Source of the DNA: Sporisorium sorghi
Lineage: Eukaryota > Basidiomycota > Ustilaginomycetes > Ustilaginales > Ustilaginaceae
Direction of reading: 5' to 3'
NCBI GenBank assembly: GCA_023212695.1
Contig: JALCCG010000350.1
Span: 3,062-20,408, forward strand
Length of the DNA stretch: 17,347 nucleotides
The translations under genes and the position numbers were made by a program. Below the pieces are notes generated by a model, which saw only the letters and a list, made by a program, of their open reading frames with translations, was not told where the DNA came from and did no database searches. Every line of letters begins with the position of its first letter. Positions within the stretch are counted from its first letter, which is position 1. Shown here one piece after another: positions 1-9,395 of the stretch.

Positions 1-42
1 TCCAGACCCACTTTGGTGCCTATCCCTTCCTTCCTCCCTCCT

Positions 43-61
43 CCCCCCCCCCCCCCCCCCC
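43..61 (+). repeat. C19 homopolymer
   Basis: Nineteen consecutive C residues, preceded by a CT-rich stretch. Its complement is a G19 run that could form a quadruplex. The length is likely polymorphic or uncertain because such runs are hard to sequence. Confidence 0.9.
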
Positions 62-507
62 TTTGATGCAGCTCTCGGATCGCTTCTTCGGCCCTTCTGC
101 ACAGCGCACCACCAACGTCGTCCCACATCTGCATCCCAATCCAGACCCTCATCCCCATTCAGCATTGTCCCTTGCACTTCCCTTCCGATGGCTGATCCCT
201 TCACGTCGGCGGCTCCAAAACACATGTTTGCAGCGGAGCACATTCCTAGTCTCATAAGACGCGGATTCAAGGATAGCCTCACGACGCCCGCTTGGCTGAC
301 ATTGGCTTGTGCAACATCACAAGAGCTGCAACGACCACCGACCGACTTCATTGCCCCTGAGCTGCGTGCGAGCTCAGCACCGCATAGCCACGTCTCGAAT
401 CCCACCCACGGCTTCATTTCTTCCATCCTTCACCCTCCCAAGCTTGCTCCCCATTTCGCCGTGCAAGCCAGACCACCCGTCCCCACTCGGTTTCATCTCT
501 TGTCCAC

Positions 508-546
508 CAACAACAGCAACAACAGCAACAACAGCAACAGCAACAA
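508..546 (+). repeat. CAA/CAG trinucleotide tract
   Basis: Interspersed CAA and CAG units about 40 bp upstream of the TATA-like box of the kinase gene. The tract is open in a forward frame (Asn/Ser-rich) but shows no other sign of coding. Confidence 0.85.
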
Positions 547-583
547 TAGCAAAGACGACAACAACTCCCAGCTCGACACTCGG

Positions 584-591
584 CATATAAG
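584..591 (+). promoter_or_regulatory. TATA-like box for the kinase gene
   Basis: CATATAAG lies 173-180 nt upstream of the kinase ATG at 764. It is the best TATA match in the leader region. No transcript evidence is available from sequence alone. Confidence 0.4.
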
Positions 592-763
592 GGCACGTCT
601 ATGAGGCAGCCTTCTTCACTTGCCTCCTCTCGCTATCTGCTTTTCAGATCACGCTTGTCGTTGCCGTCGACCATCTTCAGACCCATCGCTACGAGCTCCT
701 ACCAAGCTCACAAGGTCACACTTGGTACTCTCCATCCTCGAAGCTATCAAATCGCCCATCACA

Positions 764-3700
764 ATGCCACTCGACACAAACAACGATGCCAGCAAGGCGG
801 CATCGTCCTCCGACGCTCAGCTCGGGCCGCCTGCAACCATCGAGTTTGCAATGGGCGGCAAGCGGCTGGTCCGCTACAATCGAATGGCTCGCAGTGGCGA
901 CGCTGATGCTGCCGTCCTGGGCAAAGGTGGCTTCGGTTGTGTCTATCGCTACGCCGTCGATGCCTCGTTCACGCCGCCTTCGTCGATGGACCTCTCGCTC
1001 TCTCTGCGCTCTGCTGGAGCACGTCGCCATGCATCTGGTTTGGAATCGTCACCTTCTTCCCAATTTCACGAGAGCCATTCTCCCTCGCGCACCCAAGTAT
1101 GCGGCGATGTTGCCGCCACCAACCCATTCCTGAGACCTGCCTCGCTCGTTGCCGTCAAGCTCTGCCGCACGCCTTGTTCCGGCTCATTCGACGAGCTGCA
1201 AAAAACCAGCTTGGTGGACAAGAGGACGCGACGCGCCGACATGCAGGACGACTCCAAGACACACGTACGCATCGTCAGGGGCGAAGGGCGCATCTTTCAG
1301 TATCTTCAAGCAGCACATCAAGCCTCGGGCCGAACCGACGATCCTCCACTCGTCAAGCTGCTCGCCAACCTCTCCCCCAACGGAACGGCTCGAGACACCC
1401 AGCTCGATGGTTTGGATATTTCCATGGACGAGGAGGATGGGCCTCCAACGAGACTGCTAGTATTCGAAAAGCTCATCGAGATCGACGCTGAACGCACTCC
1501 ACAGGGATGGATCAAGTCCAGCCGCACCTGGACCCATGAGCGTGTCGAAAAGGTCGCCTTGGAGGTGATGCAAGGGCTACAGGTAAGTTGGCTGTACGAA
1601 TGACAAGGCTCAGTCAGATTGGGGCCAGACAGCTAACAACAACAATGTCGTCTGTCCGCGAATGTCTTGTCGCAGTTCCTCCACGAGCACAACGTGACGC
1701 ATGGCGACCTGAAACCTTCCAACCTCATGCTCGATCCGCGCACGGGCGTCGTCAAGATCATCGATCTCGGCGCCAGTCGTCGCTTTGTCAGGCTGTCGAA
1801 CAAGGAGCGCAACAATCGATCCGCCGTCGAGGAGCAAGATCGGCAGCGTCTGGCACAGGGTCTGCCTGTAGCCCGGCTGGCACCGGAGCTCTGTGAAGGC
1901 CTTGGATCGCTCACGGGCTCGCCCTACTACATGGCGCCCGAGATTCTGCTTCAGGCGACGAGGTACATCGACATCACTGGACGCGCGCGGTCGGTGCTGG
2001 AAGACTACGAGTACGACTTTGCGAGCTTCCTTCCCCGCGAGCAGTGGAGCATGTACCACATTGGTCTGAGCGATCTGCGACGAGGATGGGGGATCCGCGC
2101 CGACATTTGGAGCTGGGCTTGCACGGTGCAGGCGCTGTTGCTCAAGACGGTCGAAGAAGATCGACGACCGAGCAGCAGCACCATCTCGCCGTACGACTTC
2201 TCCTTCTCACGACACCGCGACGAGATGATTGATCCGCTGCACGAAAAGTCGCCGGGTGTGGACGATGTGCCGCGCTTCCACCAGTGGTGCCGCGTGCTGC
2301 CGTTGCTCATTGTGCGTATCGCACTCGAGCCGGTACCGTTGACGGCTCAAGCCGACGGCTGTTCGCCGGCGTTGCGATCTGCGCTGAAGGGATCGCTTCG
2401 TCATCAGGATCTGAGACCGACGGCAGACGACGTGGTGCAGATGCTGCAATCATCGAGACCGTACTCGCGCGCGTCTTGTACGGGTCATGCTCATACAGGT
2501 GTACGTTCATCCACGGCCATCAACGCCAGTCCGCGTCCGTCGACGATGGACAAGGGTCGACGCCACTCACAGCTCGGGGCGGCTAGTGACAAGTCGGCGT
2601 CGCCTCGGATGCTGGGCTCGGAGCTGGAAAGCTCGAGGTACACGACTCCACCTCTGTCGCAGGGCGCATCGAGTGTGAACAGTGCGCAGCATACCTGCGA
2701 GACGGCTGCAGCAGCTGCTAGCACGGCATGTCGAGACGACGCACGGGATCGCGACCGCAAGGTGCGTTTCGACACGAGCAGCGCGGATTCGACGTTTTTT
2801 CCAGCGCCTCTGGCCGAGAGCCAACTGAGCGACGAGATGAAACTTGGCATGGGTGATGCGGTGCCGCAGGGTTTTGAGCTGGTGAGCCCGGCTCGGACGG
2901 ACAGGACACGCGCGAGTACGCTGCGTGGCACGATGCGACCTGCAACGGCTGGCGCGACACTAGAAACGCCTGGATCGTCGCTGCGGAATGCGCGCTCGGC
3001 GCACACGGAGCTTGGCGCTGGAGCATCCCTCTCGCATCCGTCGACACGGACAAGTACTGTGGGCGAAGCGCACCGTCGCAAGATGGGAGGTGACGCTAGC
3101 CGCAGTCGTAGCGGCTTGCAGACGTCCCAGGGTATCATGCCTGGCCCGAACGAGCGTGGTGTTGTCGCAGAAGAGAATGCAATTGCGCGCACAGCATCGC
3201 CCGAGGGCCTTGGGATTGGCTGGCCCCTGGAAGGCATGCGCAGTCTGCGGCTGGACGAGTGTGCACCCTACCGTCCCATGGGGCGCGGGGCGAGTGCCAG
3301 CGTCCCTTCGAGCCCCGTGTCGCACGTGCGAGGAGCGTCGATGCCTCTGCTTGCATCTACGAACGACCACAGAGGAGGAGGGGCGGGTGCAGCTGGGTCG
3401 GTTCGACGAGTGGCTGTCGAAGACATTGGCGGATCGCCGCGATGCGCTGTTGGAGAGAGCAGAGGCAGCAAGTCGAGCAGCTTGATGGCTACACTCAAGG
3501 AAAAGCAGGTTCGGCTCAGGCAGAGTTCGAGGAAGTTGATGATGGGCAAGCGTGGAAGCGGTACGCGCAGTGTCAACGAGGACGAGTACAGGTTTAGGCA
3601 TGGAGAGAGAGACCGAGATGCTCATGCGGTGTACAGGATGGGACGAGAGGCGGTGGTGGGCCATCACGAGGTGGATGCGTATGCGATGGCGTCGGTGGTT

Positions 3701-3904
3701 CAGAGTCCGACGAGCAGCAGCATGCTATCGACACCCTCGGCGTCTTTGCCGCTGCGAACACCTTCGCCGGGTACGAGCATGCGACAGCAGGGCACAGGCA
3801 CGATGAGCCGCCGGTCGACTACGAACCGAACAGCAGCAGGCGACGAGGAATCGCCCACCAAGCCGCTGCTCCGTCGTCTGCTGACGTGGAGCACGACGTC
3901 CTAA
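764..3904 (+). CDS. Protein kinase-like protein, non-RD type, with long disordered C-terminal tail
   Basis: Two exons, 764-1582 and 1676-3904, separated by a 93-nt phase-0 intron (GTAAGT donor at 1583, branch-like GCTAAC at 1632, CAG acceptor ending at 1675), give a 1015-residue protein. The kinase domain covers about residues 46-535. Visible motifs are the glycine loop GKGGFG (53-58), VAVK with Lys132, a likely helix-C Glu174, catalytic loop HGDLKPSN (282-289), DLG metal-binding motif (303-305), APE at 360-362 and DIWSW in helix F. HGD replaces HRD and DLG replaces DFG, but the catalytic Lys, both Asp and Asn are kept, so activity is plausible. There are inserts of about 60 residues between the glycine loop and Lys132 and about 40 in the activation segment. 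The remaining 480 residues are Ser/Arg/Pro-rich and look disordered. The start is chosen because 764 is the first in-frame ATG (context CACAATG); upstream in-frame sequence lacks ATG. Substrate and pathway are unknown; I do not recognise a specific orthologue. Confidence 0.92.
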
Positions 3905-4110
3905 CTACTTTGCACATCTTTGTTTCAAGCATGGTATACTCTTTTTTGTTGATTGCCAATGTTTGATGGTCTCTTGCTCATTGAAAACTTTTGCACAAGA
4001 GGACGAGGGTGAGGTGTAGCACTGACGCTCCGTCGGTGAAAGGCAATGAGCGATCTGCACAAACACGTGAAAACGGCGCGTTTCGGGCGCAGAATTTGAT
4101 GGGATTTGGA

Positions 4111-4132
4111 TTTTTTTTTTTTTTTTTTTTTT
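4111..4132 (+). repeat. T22 homopolymer
   Basis: Twenty-two consecutive T residues about 210 nt after the kinase stop codon, followed by another AT-rich stretch to about 4250. It may be a nucleosome-excluding poly(dA:dT) tract or part of the 3' end region. Confidence 0.9.
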
Positions 4133-4364
4133 CGTGATTTTTTAGAGTTGCTGTCAGAAACAAACAGCAGAGAGATGATGCACGATCGGGTCGGGTCAAA
4201 ATTTTAATTTCAGTTATTTTTTAATTTTAATTTTTAATTTTTAATTTTTTGGTGCGGTGGTAGATGCTCAGTCGGAGCGCGCCACAAACACGCGCTGCTG
4301 TCGCTGCTGTCGCTGAGCACTCTGATTTCATTTTCACGCTCTGCAACTCAAATGCACACGGGCT

Positions 4365-4380
4365 TGCATGCATGCATGCA
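4365..4380. repeat. Palindromic TGCA tetranucleotide repeat, copy 1
   Basis: Four tandem TGCA units (16 bp), fully self-complementary. A second 14-bp ATGC-type copy lies at 4983-4996 in the same intergenic region. Confidence 0.85.
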
Positions 4381-4694
4381 GTAAACCCTTTTCCACTTTC
4401 ACCCTTTCCATCACGACAATCAGCATCGACCATCAACGAGATCATCACCATCGCTACAGCGGCACTTTGACACACACTCGCTACTATCACGATTCTAGAA
4501 GGTGATCCCACCAGCGAGGCATCAAGAGAAACACTCAGCCACGACATTGACTGCGGACAAGACCTTCGCCACCGCCGTCTCGTCTCGCCTGCACGAGCAA
4601 TCTCAGCAGCAGAAACGGCGTCAACAACAGCCTTCACTCGATCCGTGATTTGGCTTCGATCAGGATCAAAGGAGGTCATCACCGTCGCCTACAA

Positions 4695-4718
4695 CAGCAG
4701 CAGCAGCAGCAGCAGCAG
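4695..4718 (+). repeat. CAG8 microsatellite
   Basis: Eight CAG units in the region upstream of the 5193-8019 gene. They fall in a Ser-coding frame of an open frame that I regard as spurious. Confidence 0.85.
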
Positions 4719-4973
4719 TGATACCCGCTTTCATTCTCGCATCCCTCACCAATCCACGGTGTCGGCTCACGCTGCAGCGACAATCTCAACAGCGGTGTCA
4801 GCGGGAACAGAGATCCTCACCGCAGCGAGAATACCTGCAGCAACAGCAAGCGACGCTCCCGACAGCAATCAGCCACAGCAACGGCAGCAGCGCCAAGTGC
4901 AGCACCAGCGAGATCGGCAATAGCGACACAGCAGCGACACCGGATCGGACATCTCTCTCAGCCAGCACCAATC

Positions 4974-5147
4974 ATGACCTGGATGCATGCATGCATTGTG
5001 AATCATCCAGCCGAAATCTCCTTTCATCATTTTGTCTGTAGGACGATCCGACGAGAGGCTTTGCGACTGCACGGTCCTTTGCTCCATTTAGCGTTGCATC
5101 ACAAACACAATCTTTCATCGGATCGGCCCTCTGCCGAAATTTTATAG
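4974..5147 (+). other. Upstream ORF of 57 codons
   Basis: An ATG at 4974 opens a 57-codon frame ending in TAG at 5145-5147, 45 nt before the ATG at 5193. It overlaps the second TGCATGCA tract at its start. If transcription begins upstream of 4974 it would act as an upstream ORF on translation of the downstream gene. The encoded peptide (His/Leu-rich) has no recognisable motif, and the transcription start is unknown. Confidence 0.3.
4983..4996. repeat. Palindromic ATGC tetranucleotide repeat, copy 2
   Basis: A 14-bp self-complementary tract of ATGC units, about 200 bp upstream of the ATG at 5193 and 600 bp from the related tract at 4365-4380. Confidence 0.85.
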
Positions 5148-5149
5148 CA

Positions 5150-5191
5150 AAAATAAATAAATAAATAAAATAAATAAAAATAAAAATAAAA
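5150..5191 (+). repeat. A-rich AAAT/AAAAAT leader tract
   Basis: A run of AAAT and AAAAAT units sits immediately upstream of and touching the ATG at 5193, preceded by TTTTATAG. It could be a core promoter element or an A-rich 5' leader; unstructured A-rich leaders are compatible with efficient initiation. Confidence 0.7.
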
Positions 5192-5192
5192 A

Positions 5193-6552
5193 ATGTCGGC
5201 ACGAGCCGCTCTCACCGCTCTTACCGCTTCCACCGCCGAGGAGGAGGACGGCGCTGCAGCTAGCTCTAAAAGACCGACACATCATCGACGCACCTCGTCG
5301 CTCCTGCCGAGCCTCAACTCGCTCGGATCATTTCTCGCCAGTGCAGGCGGTCTGCCTACCTCAAACTCGTCTTCCTCACAAGCAGGAGGAGCAAGCAGGC
5401 GGCGGCGGCGGCTTGAGCACCGATGCCGAGCTCGTCATCGCACATCCTACGCCGACCGAGTGGGCCGATGAGGCGAGTTCTCCAGTCGAGGCAGCCGCCG
5501 CTCCCCAGCCGCGCAATTTGAGCCAAGAGGTCAGGTTTCGCGGTCAGCCCAGACGTCTTGCCTCCAGTACCACCAGTACCACCAGTACCGCTACCGCCAA
5601 CAGCAGTGCGCAGTCGTTCATCGCCTTTCCTGCACCCACTTCGCCGCCGCCTGCAATGCCGAGCGATTCAAGACCAAAGGCGGCATCGCGAACGTCGTCG
5701 GCGGCCAGCACCGCTCGCGATTCTTCGGATACCGTCGAGCCAACGACGGCGGGCACGTCGGTGACGGATACGCCTGCGTCTTCGGTAAGGTCGCCTGGAT
5801 CGACGCTCCAGGAAGTTGGGAGTTCGCCGCTGCCGCCGCCTTCCGAGAGCACTGTCAAGGGTGAACTTCGATCCAGTGCGGCAATCGAGTCGTCGCACAC
5901 GCTGCCGCGCTCGTTTGCTCCTTCAAGCGCAGACTCGCGCGGGCAAGGTGCGAGTCACGGTAGAACATCGTCGCTCAGTGCTGCCACCGGTCGCAGTGCA
6001 GGTCGGCTGGATGAGGCGCTGTCGAGCAACGCGAGCAGCGTGCAGCGGCAAGCTGGATTTCGGGCACGCTCGATCAACTCGATCCGCGGCCTCGCAGCTG
6101 CATGGGTTCCCGCGCGCTTCGTACCCACGTCGCAAACATCCAGCTCGGCGTCGTCAGCCTCGTCCAACGATGAAGCGTCCGATACCAGCAACAGCCCTCG
6201 TCGGCGCGACGCGCTGGCGCTGACCACTGTGTCAGACGAAAAGGGCCTTGTTCGGCATGACGCCAAGCGGCCGGTCAAGTTGGATCGACGTCGGCTCGAC
6301 AAGGCGGTCAGCTTGGCGGTGGAGGCTGCACAGGCGGCGGAGGAGGACGAGCGGGTGTGGGAGGAGAAGCGTGCCAAGCAGAAGCAGGCGTCGGTCAGAG
6401 CATCGCGCTCAGGCAAGGCGCGGCCGGCGCTTCAAGCTGCGTGGTCGTCGTCGAGTCGAAGCAGTGTGGAGGACAGCCGGCAGCAGCTCGTCCGGCGTGG
6501 TAGTAGGGACGGTGACGCAAGTTTGACCCCCGACGAGGAGCCTGAGGGCGAG

Positions 6553-6590
<38 letters not shown>

Positions 6591-8019
6591 TCTGGGCTTC
6601 TCACTCGACCTGTACATCTCGTCGTTGGGCTACCTCATCTCTGCCATCTCCGACAAGGAAGCGCCCGGCCTCAGCAGCAAGCAGCGGCACGACATCCGCC
6701 AGCGTCTCGAAGAAGGCATGTCCAAACTCGGGTTCGACGCCAAAGCCGAGCTCGCGCAGGCCGAGGCCATGAAGCGCGACCTCGAGCTCGAGCGCGAAAA
6801 GTTGCGGCTGCAGCAGCAACAGGCAGTCTCAACACCGACAACGCCAAACGTCATCCACCACCACTACCACACGGCCGTCCCCGCGCACAGCTCGATCTTC
6901 GGTGACGGCGCCAACTTTTCCCGCGCGCATGCGGCAGCGCGAGCGTCGTCAAGGGGCAGCTCGTCGTTGGCCGGCAAGATCAGTTCGAGCGTGCTGGACG
7001 TTGGTCTGCATATTGGTGCGGGGGCGCTGAGTGCGTTGAGTGCGAATCTGTCGGCCATTGCCCCGCGTAGCGGTGGCAGTAAGACGGCCGAGATGGACGA
7101 TCCGCGCATTACGGATTTGGACAACGACGAGGATCTGCAGAGTGTGGAGGCTCTGGGAGAATCGCGGCGCGGGTCGACGTCGCAGCCGGCGAGCGGCGCT
7201 GCGACCCCGCGCACCGCGTGGACGCGGGCGATCAGCCAGAACAACAAACAGTGGGAGCTGGCCGTAGCATTTGCCAGCACTGCTGCGTCGGCGCTTGCGA
7301 GCAGTTTGGGAGCAGTTGCGCGCAGCGACGACGCCCCTGCTACTACAACGACAACCAGCACTGCAACGACAGCAACGACTTCCACGGGCCCACTGACGCG
7401 CGAGCAGCAGCAGCACCTCGCCCAGTACGGCCACCTCGACGGCGCGCCCGATGCCAGCACCTCCCCGGAATCCGCCGAAGACCGGCTGATTCTGCTCTCA
7501 GCCTCGCTCGCACGCGCGCTCAAACGCTCCCCACTCCCCACGCAGCTCTACCAGCTGCTCCGGCAGCTCGTCTCGATCCTCGCGGCTATCGACGCACGGT
7601 ATAGCATCACGGAGAAGGGCACCCAGATGGCGGTGCGCGAGACGAGCCGCGCAATGCGTTTTGTCCGGCGACACGACCTGCATGTCAAAGCGGTGAGAGT
7701 CGCGTGGGCGGCAGCGGAGGCGGCGGTGGCTGCGTTGGAGGCGTACAGAGATGAGAAGGGGTTCATGGAGATTCAACAGCAGCGGGAGAGGAGGGGGATC
7801 GCGCCGCTGAGTGCGACGGCGACACCGGTGTATGGTGTGTCCCCGCCCAAGGAGGGCGCGAGGCTGGCGATTGCGGATCGGAGCACGTTGGAGGAGCAGC
7901 TGGATGAGGCGGAGCGGAAGATGATGAGTGCGGCGAGGGATGGAGGTGGAGCGAAGGAGGGAGGGGGGGCAGAGGGTGAAGGTGGAGCGGTCGGCGGTGT
8001 GACGAACTTCTCCAGATGA
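5193..8019 (+). CDS. Large unrecognised low-complexity protein
   Basis: I do not recognise this protein. Translation from ATG 5193 (A-rich context) and the long downstream frame ending at TGA 8017-8019 are in different phases. They join either by a 58-nt intron (GT at 5341, AG at 5398; weak donor GTGCAG), giving 922 residues, or by removing one base near 5397, giving 941. Residue positions here follow the intron model. Residues 1-430 are Ser/Ala/Arg-rich and look disordered. A run of 13 Asp (435-447) is followed directly by a Leu/Ile/Ser-rich segment (about 448-467) that could be a buried or amphipathic helix, then a charged coiled-coil-like stretch (about 483-525) ending in a Gln run. Ala/Ser-rich helical segments lie near 672-690, and a helix-rich C-terminal part (about 744-845) looks like the best-folded region. 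No signal peptide or catalytic motif is evident. Wobble-position GC bias matches the neighbours, supporting a real gene. Confidence 0.75.
6553..6591 (+). repeat. GAC12 tract coding for poly-Asp
   Basis: Twelve GAC codons followed by GAT encode 13 consecutive Asp residues within the 5193-8019 gene. Trinucleotide expansion keeps the frame, so the length is probably variable between strains. Confidence 0.9.
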
Positions 8020-8265
8020 TGATGTGATGTGCCTTTAATACGAATGGAGACCGGGCCGGGTGCGGTGTTGGAGTGCACTCGTTTGGATGCCGCATCTCGA
8101 GGGCTCATTGATACCCCCGCACGACCATCACCCTTCACAATGGCAGCGATCCGATCTTGACACACACGCGCGGACACAACACACACACGTGATGAGCGAG
8201 ACATCTTGTTCGAGTTCAATCTCTTGAGCACGCATCAGCGCTGACAACGTCGGGCGTCACAGCTT
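8020..8265. other. Convergent 3' intergenic gap
   Basis: This 246-bp gap separates two convergent genes, so it holds both 3' untranslated regions. It contains a CA-rich stretch at about 8157-8191 and no gene. Confidence 0.6.
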
Positions 8266-9243
8266 TCAAGGATCCCACTCGTCGACACAGCTGTAGAACT
8301 CCCTGAGCAAGTGTCGCTGAGCCTTGCGATTCTCCCTCTCGTCCTTCCCGTCAATATTGCGCACCACGACATACTTCCTGCCCGTGAGCACGTCGGGCGT
8401 GATCTTGTTGAACAGCTCCGCCTTTCCCTCCTCCATGACCTGTTCGGCGTGGGCCTTGCTGCCGACGACGGCGGCGCCAGCCTCCTGCGCAACAACAATG
8501 CCGGCGCAGACGTCCCAGGCCCAGCAGCCGATTTCCCAGTACAGGTCGAGGGAGCCGCTGGCGACGCTGCAGAAGTTGAGGGCGGCCGAGCCGATGCTGC
8601 GCACGCCCTGGGCGAATCTGCCGCCTTGTACGCCGCCCTCTGCGTCGCCTGTGATCTTGGCGAAGCTCGACAGCTTCTTGTTGAGCACAGCGGCGCGGCG
8701 GTCGGAGCCCCATTCGAACGCGACGAGCGCCTGGTTGAGCGCCGTCAGCGGCTGCGGGCTCGCAAGCGGCAACTTCGCCGGCGCGGGGTGGTGCGGCGCT
8801 TCAACGTAGCTCCCCTGCCCCACGCAGCCGCGGTACAGCGTATCCAGGAACGGCGCATACACCACCCCCACCACCGGCTCCCGCGCAACCACCACCCCGA
8901 TCGAAATACACGTGTACGGAAACCCATGCACAAAGTTCGTCGTCCCATCAATCGGATCCACAATCCACGTCACTTCATCCCCAATCGCATTCTCCGCCCC
9001 AGCAGCCCACGACTCCTCGCCGATGAACGCGTGCCCCGGAAAGCGCGCGGATATGTCCTGCTTCACCAGCTCTTCGACAGCTTGGTCCGTCTCGGTCACC
9101 AGATCGGCCGTGTTCTTCTTCTGATCGAATCCTGCAGAAGATGAAAAGCGGCGCGAGGAACCCTCGACGATCGCGCGTCCTGCTTTGCGCGCAAGCTCGA
9201 TTGCGAATGTGTAGATCTCTTGCAGCTCGGTTTCGCTCTTCAT
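8266..9243 (-). CDS. Inositol monophosphatase family protein
   Basis: A single exon encodes 325 residues, slightly longer than typical IMPases (about 270-300). Members of this family hydrolyse myo-inositol monophosphates to inositol with Mg2+ and are Li+-sensitive; some fungal relatives act on other small phosphates. Family motifs are intact: GEES with metal ligand Glu76, DPIDGTTNFVHGFP starting at Asp96 (ligands Asp96, Ile98 backbone, Asp99), and the C-terminal WDVCAG motif with Asp244, matching human IMPA1 Glu70, Asp90, Asp93 and Asp220. The ATG at 9243 (context GCAAAAATG) is the first in-frame ATG; upstream codons in frame begin only with TTG. A TATA-like TTTATATATG (reading CATATATAAA on the coding strand) lies about 100 bp upstream. 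No signal peptide, membrane segment or peroxisomal SKL-type tail is seen, so it is probably cytosolic. The gene converges on the 5193-8019 gene. Exact substrate is not settled by sequence. Confidence 0.93.
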   Translation of the reverse strand: MKSETELQEIYTFAIELARKAGRAIVEGSSRRFSSSAGFDQKKNTADLVTETDQAVEELVKQDISARFPGHAFIGEESWAAGAENAIGDEVTWIVDPIDGTTNFVHGFPYTCISIGVVVAREPVVGVVYAPFLDTLYRGCVGQGSYVEAPHHPAPAKLPLASPQPLTALNQALVAFEWGSDRRAAVLNKKLSSFAKITGDAEGGVQGGRFAQGVRSIGSAALNFCSVASGSLDLYWEIGCWAWDVCAGIVVAQEAGAAVVGSKAHAEQVMEEGKAELFNKITPDVLTGRKYVVVRNIDGKDERENRKAQRHLLREFYSCVDEWDP

Positions 9244-9343
9244 TTTTGCAAGGTTGAAGATGGTGGTGAATCGCAAACCTGAACCCCACTGTCAGCTGTG
9301 AAGATGAGCCCGTGCGCACCATTGAATCCCTTGGCAAAGATAC

Positions 9344-9353
9344 TTTATATATG
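9344..9353 (-). promoter_or_regulatory. TATA-like box for the IMPase gene
   Basis: On the minus strand this reads CATATATAAA, about 100 nt upstream of the IMPase ATG at 9243 and about 43 bp from the 5' end of the tRNA gene on the other strand. Confidence 0.4.
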
Positions 9354-9395
9354 CAACATGATCAGAAAGAGGTATACAAGATGTTCTCATCTCCG

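Larger units (their letters stand above)
1..763 (+). promoter_or_regulatory. Upstream region and 5' leader of the kinase gene
   Basis: This stretch has no convincing gene. It is C/T-rich at the left end with a 19-nt C homopolymer at 43-61, then a CAA/CAG tract at 508-546 and a TATA-like CATATAAG at 584-591. A TATA box there would place transcription starts at roughly 610-650, making the ATG at 764 the first AUG after the start site. An ATG at 601 opens an overlapping out-of-frame reading frame to 906 but lies very close to the TATA box and may not be in the mRNA. Open frames at 63-257 and 188-604 have low-complexity or implausible translations and I do not call them. Confidence 0.5.
3905..5192. 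other. Intergenic region: kinase 3' end and promoter/leader of the next gene
   Basis: This 1.3-kb stretch has no convincing gene. It holds the kinase 3' untranslated region, a T22 run (4111-4132), an AT-only stretch built of TTTAA/TTTTTAA units (about 4199-4250), two palindromic TGCATGCA tracts (4365-4380 and 4983-4996), a CAG8 tract (4695-4718), a 57-codon upstream ORF (4974-5147) and an A-rich leader running into the ATG at 5193. A reverse-strand open frame (4227-4679) and a forward one (4645-4923) exist, but their codon use is unlike the neighbouring genes. Confidence 0.6.

Noticed and set aside
188..604. 138-codon open frame upstream of the kinase
   Set aside because: It ends in an Asn/Ser run from the CAA/CAG tract, overlaps the TATA-like box, and lacks the wobble bias of neighbouring genes.
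2491..3237. 248-codon minus-strand open frame in the kinase tail
   Set aside because: It is antisense to the continuous kinase exon 2, with composition explained by the complement. No independent motif is visible.
4227..4679. 150-codon minus-strand open frame in the 3905-5192 intergenic region
   Set aside because: Codon use is not wobble-GC biased, the translation has no domain, and it runs into the AT-only tract and TGCA repeat. Treated as chance.
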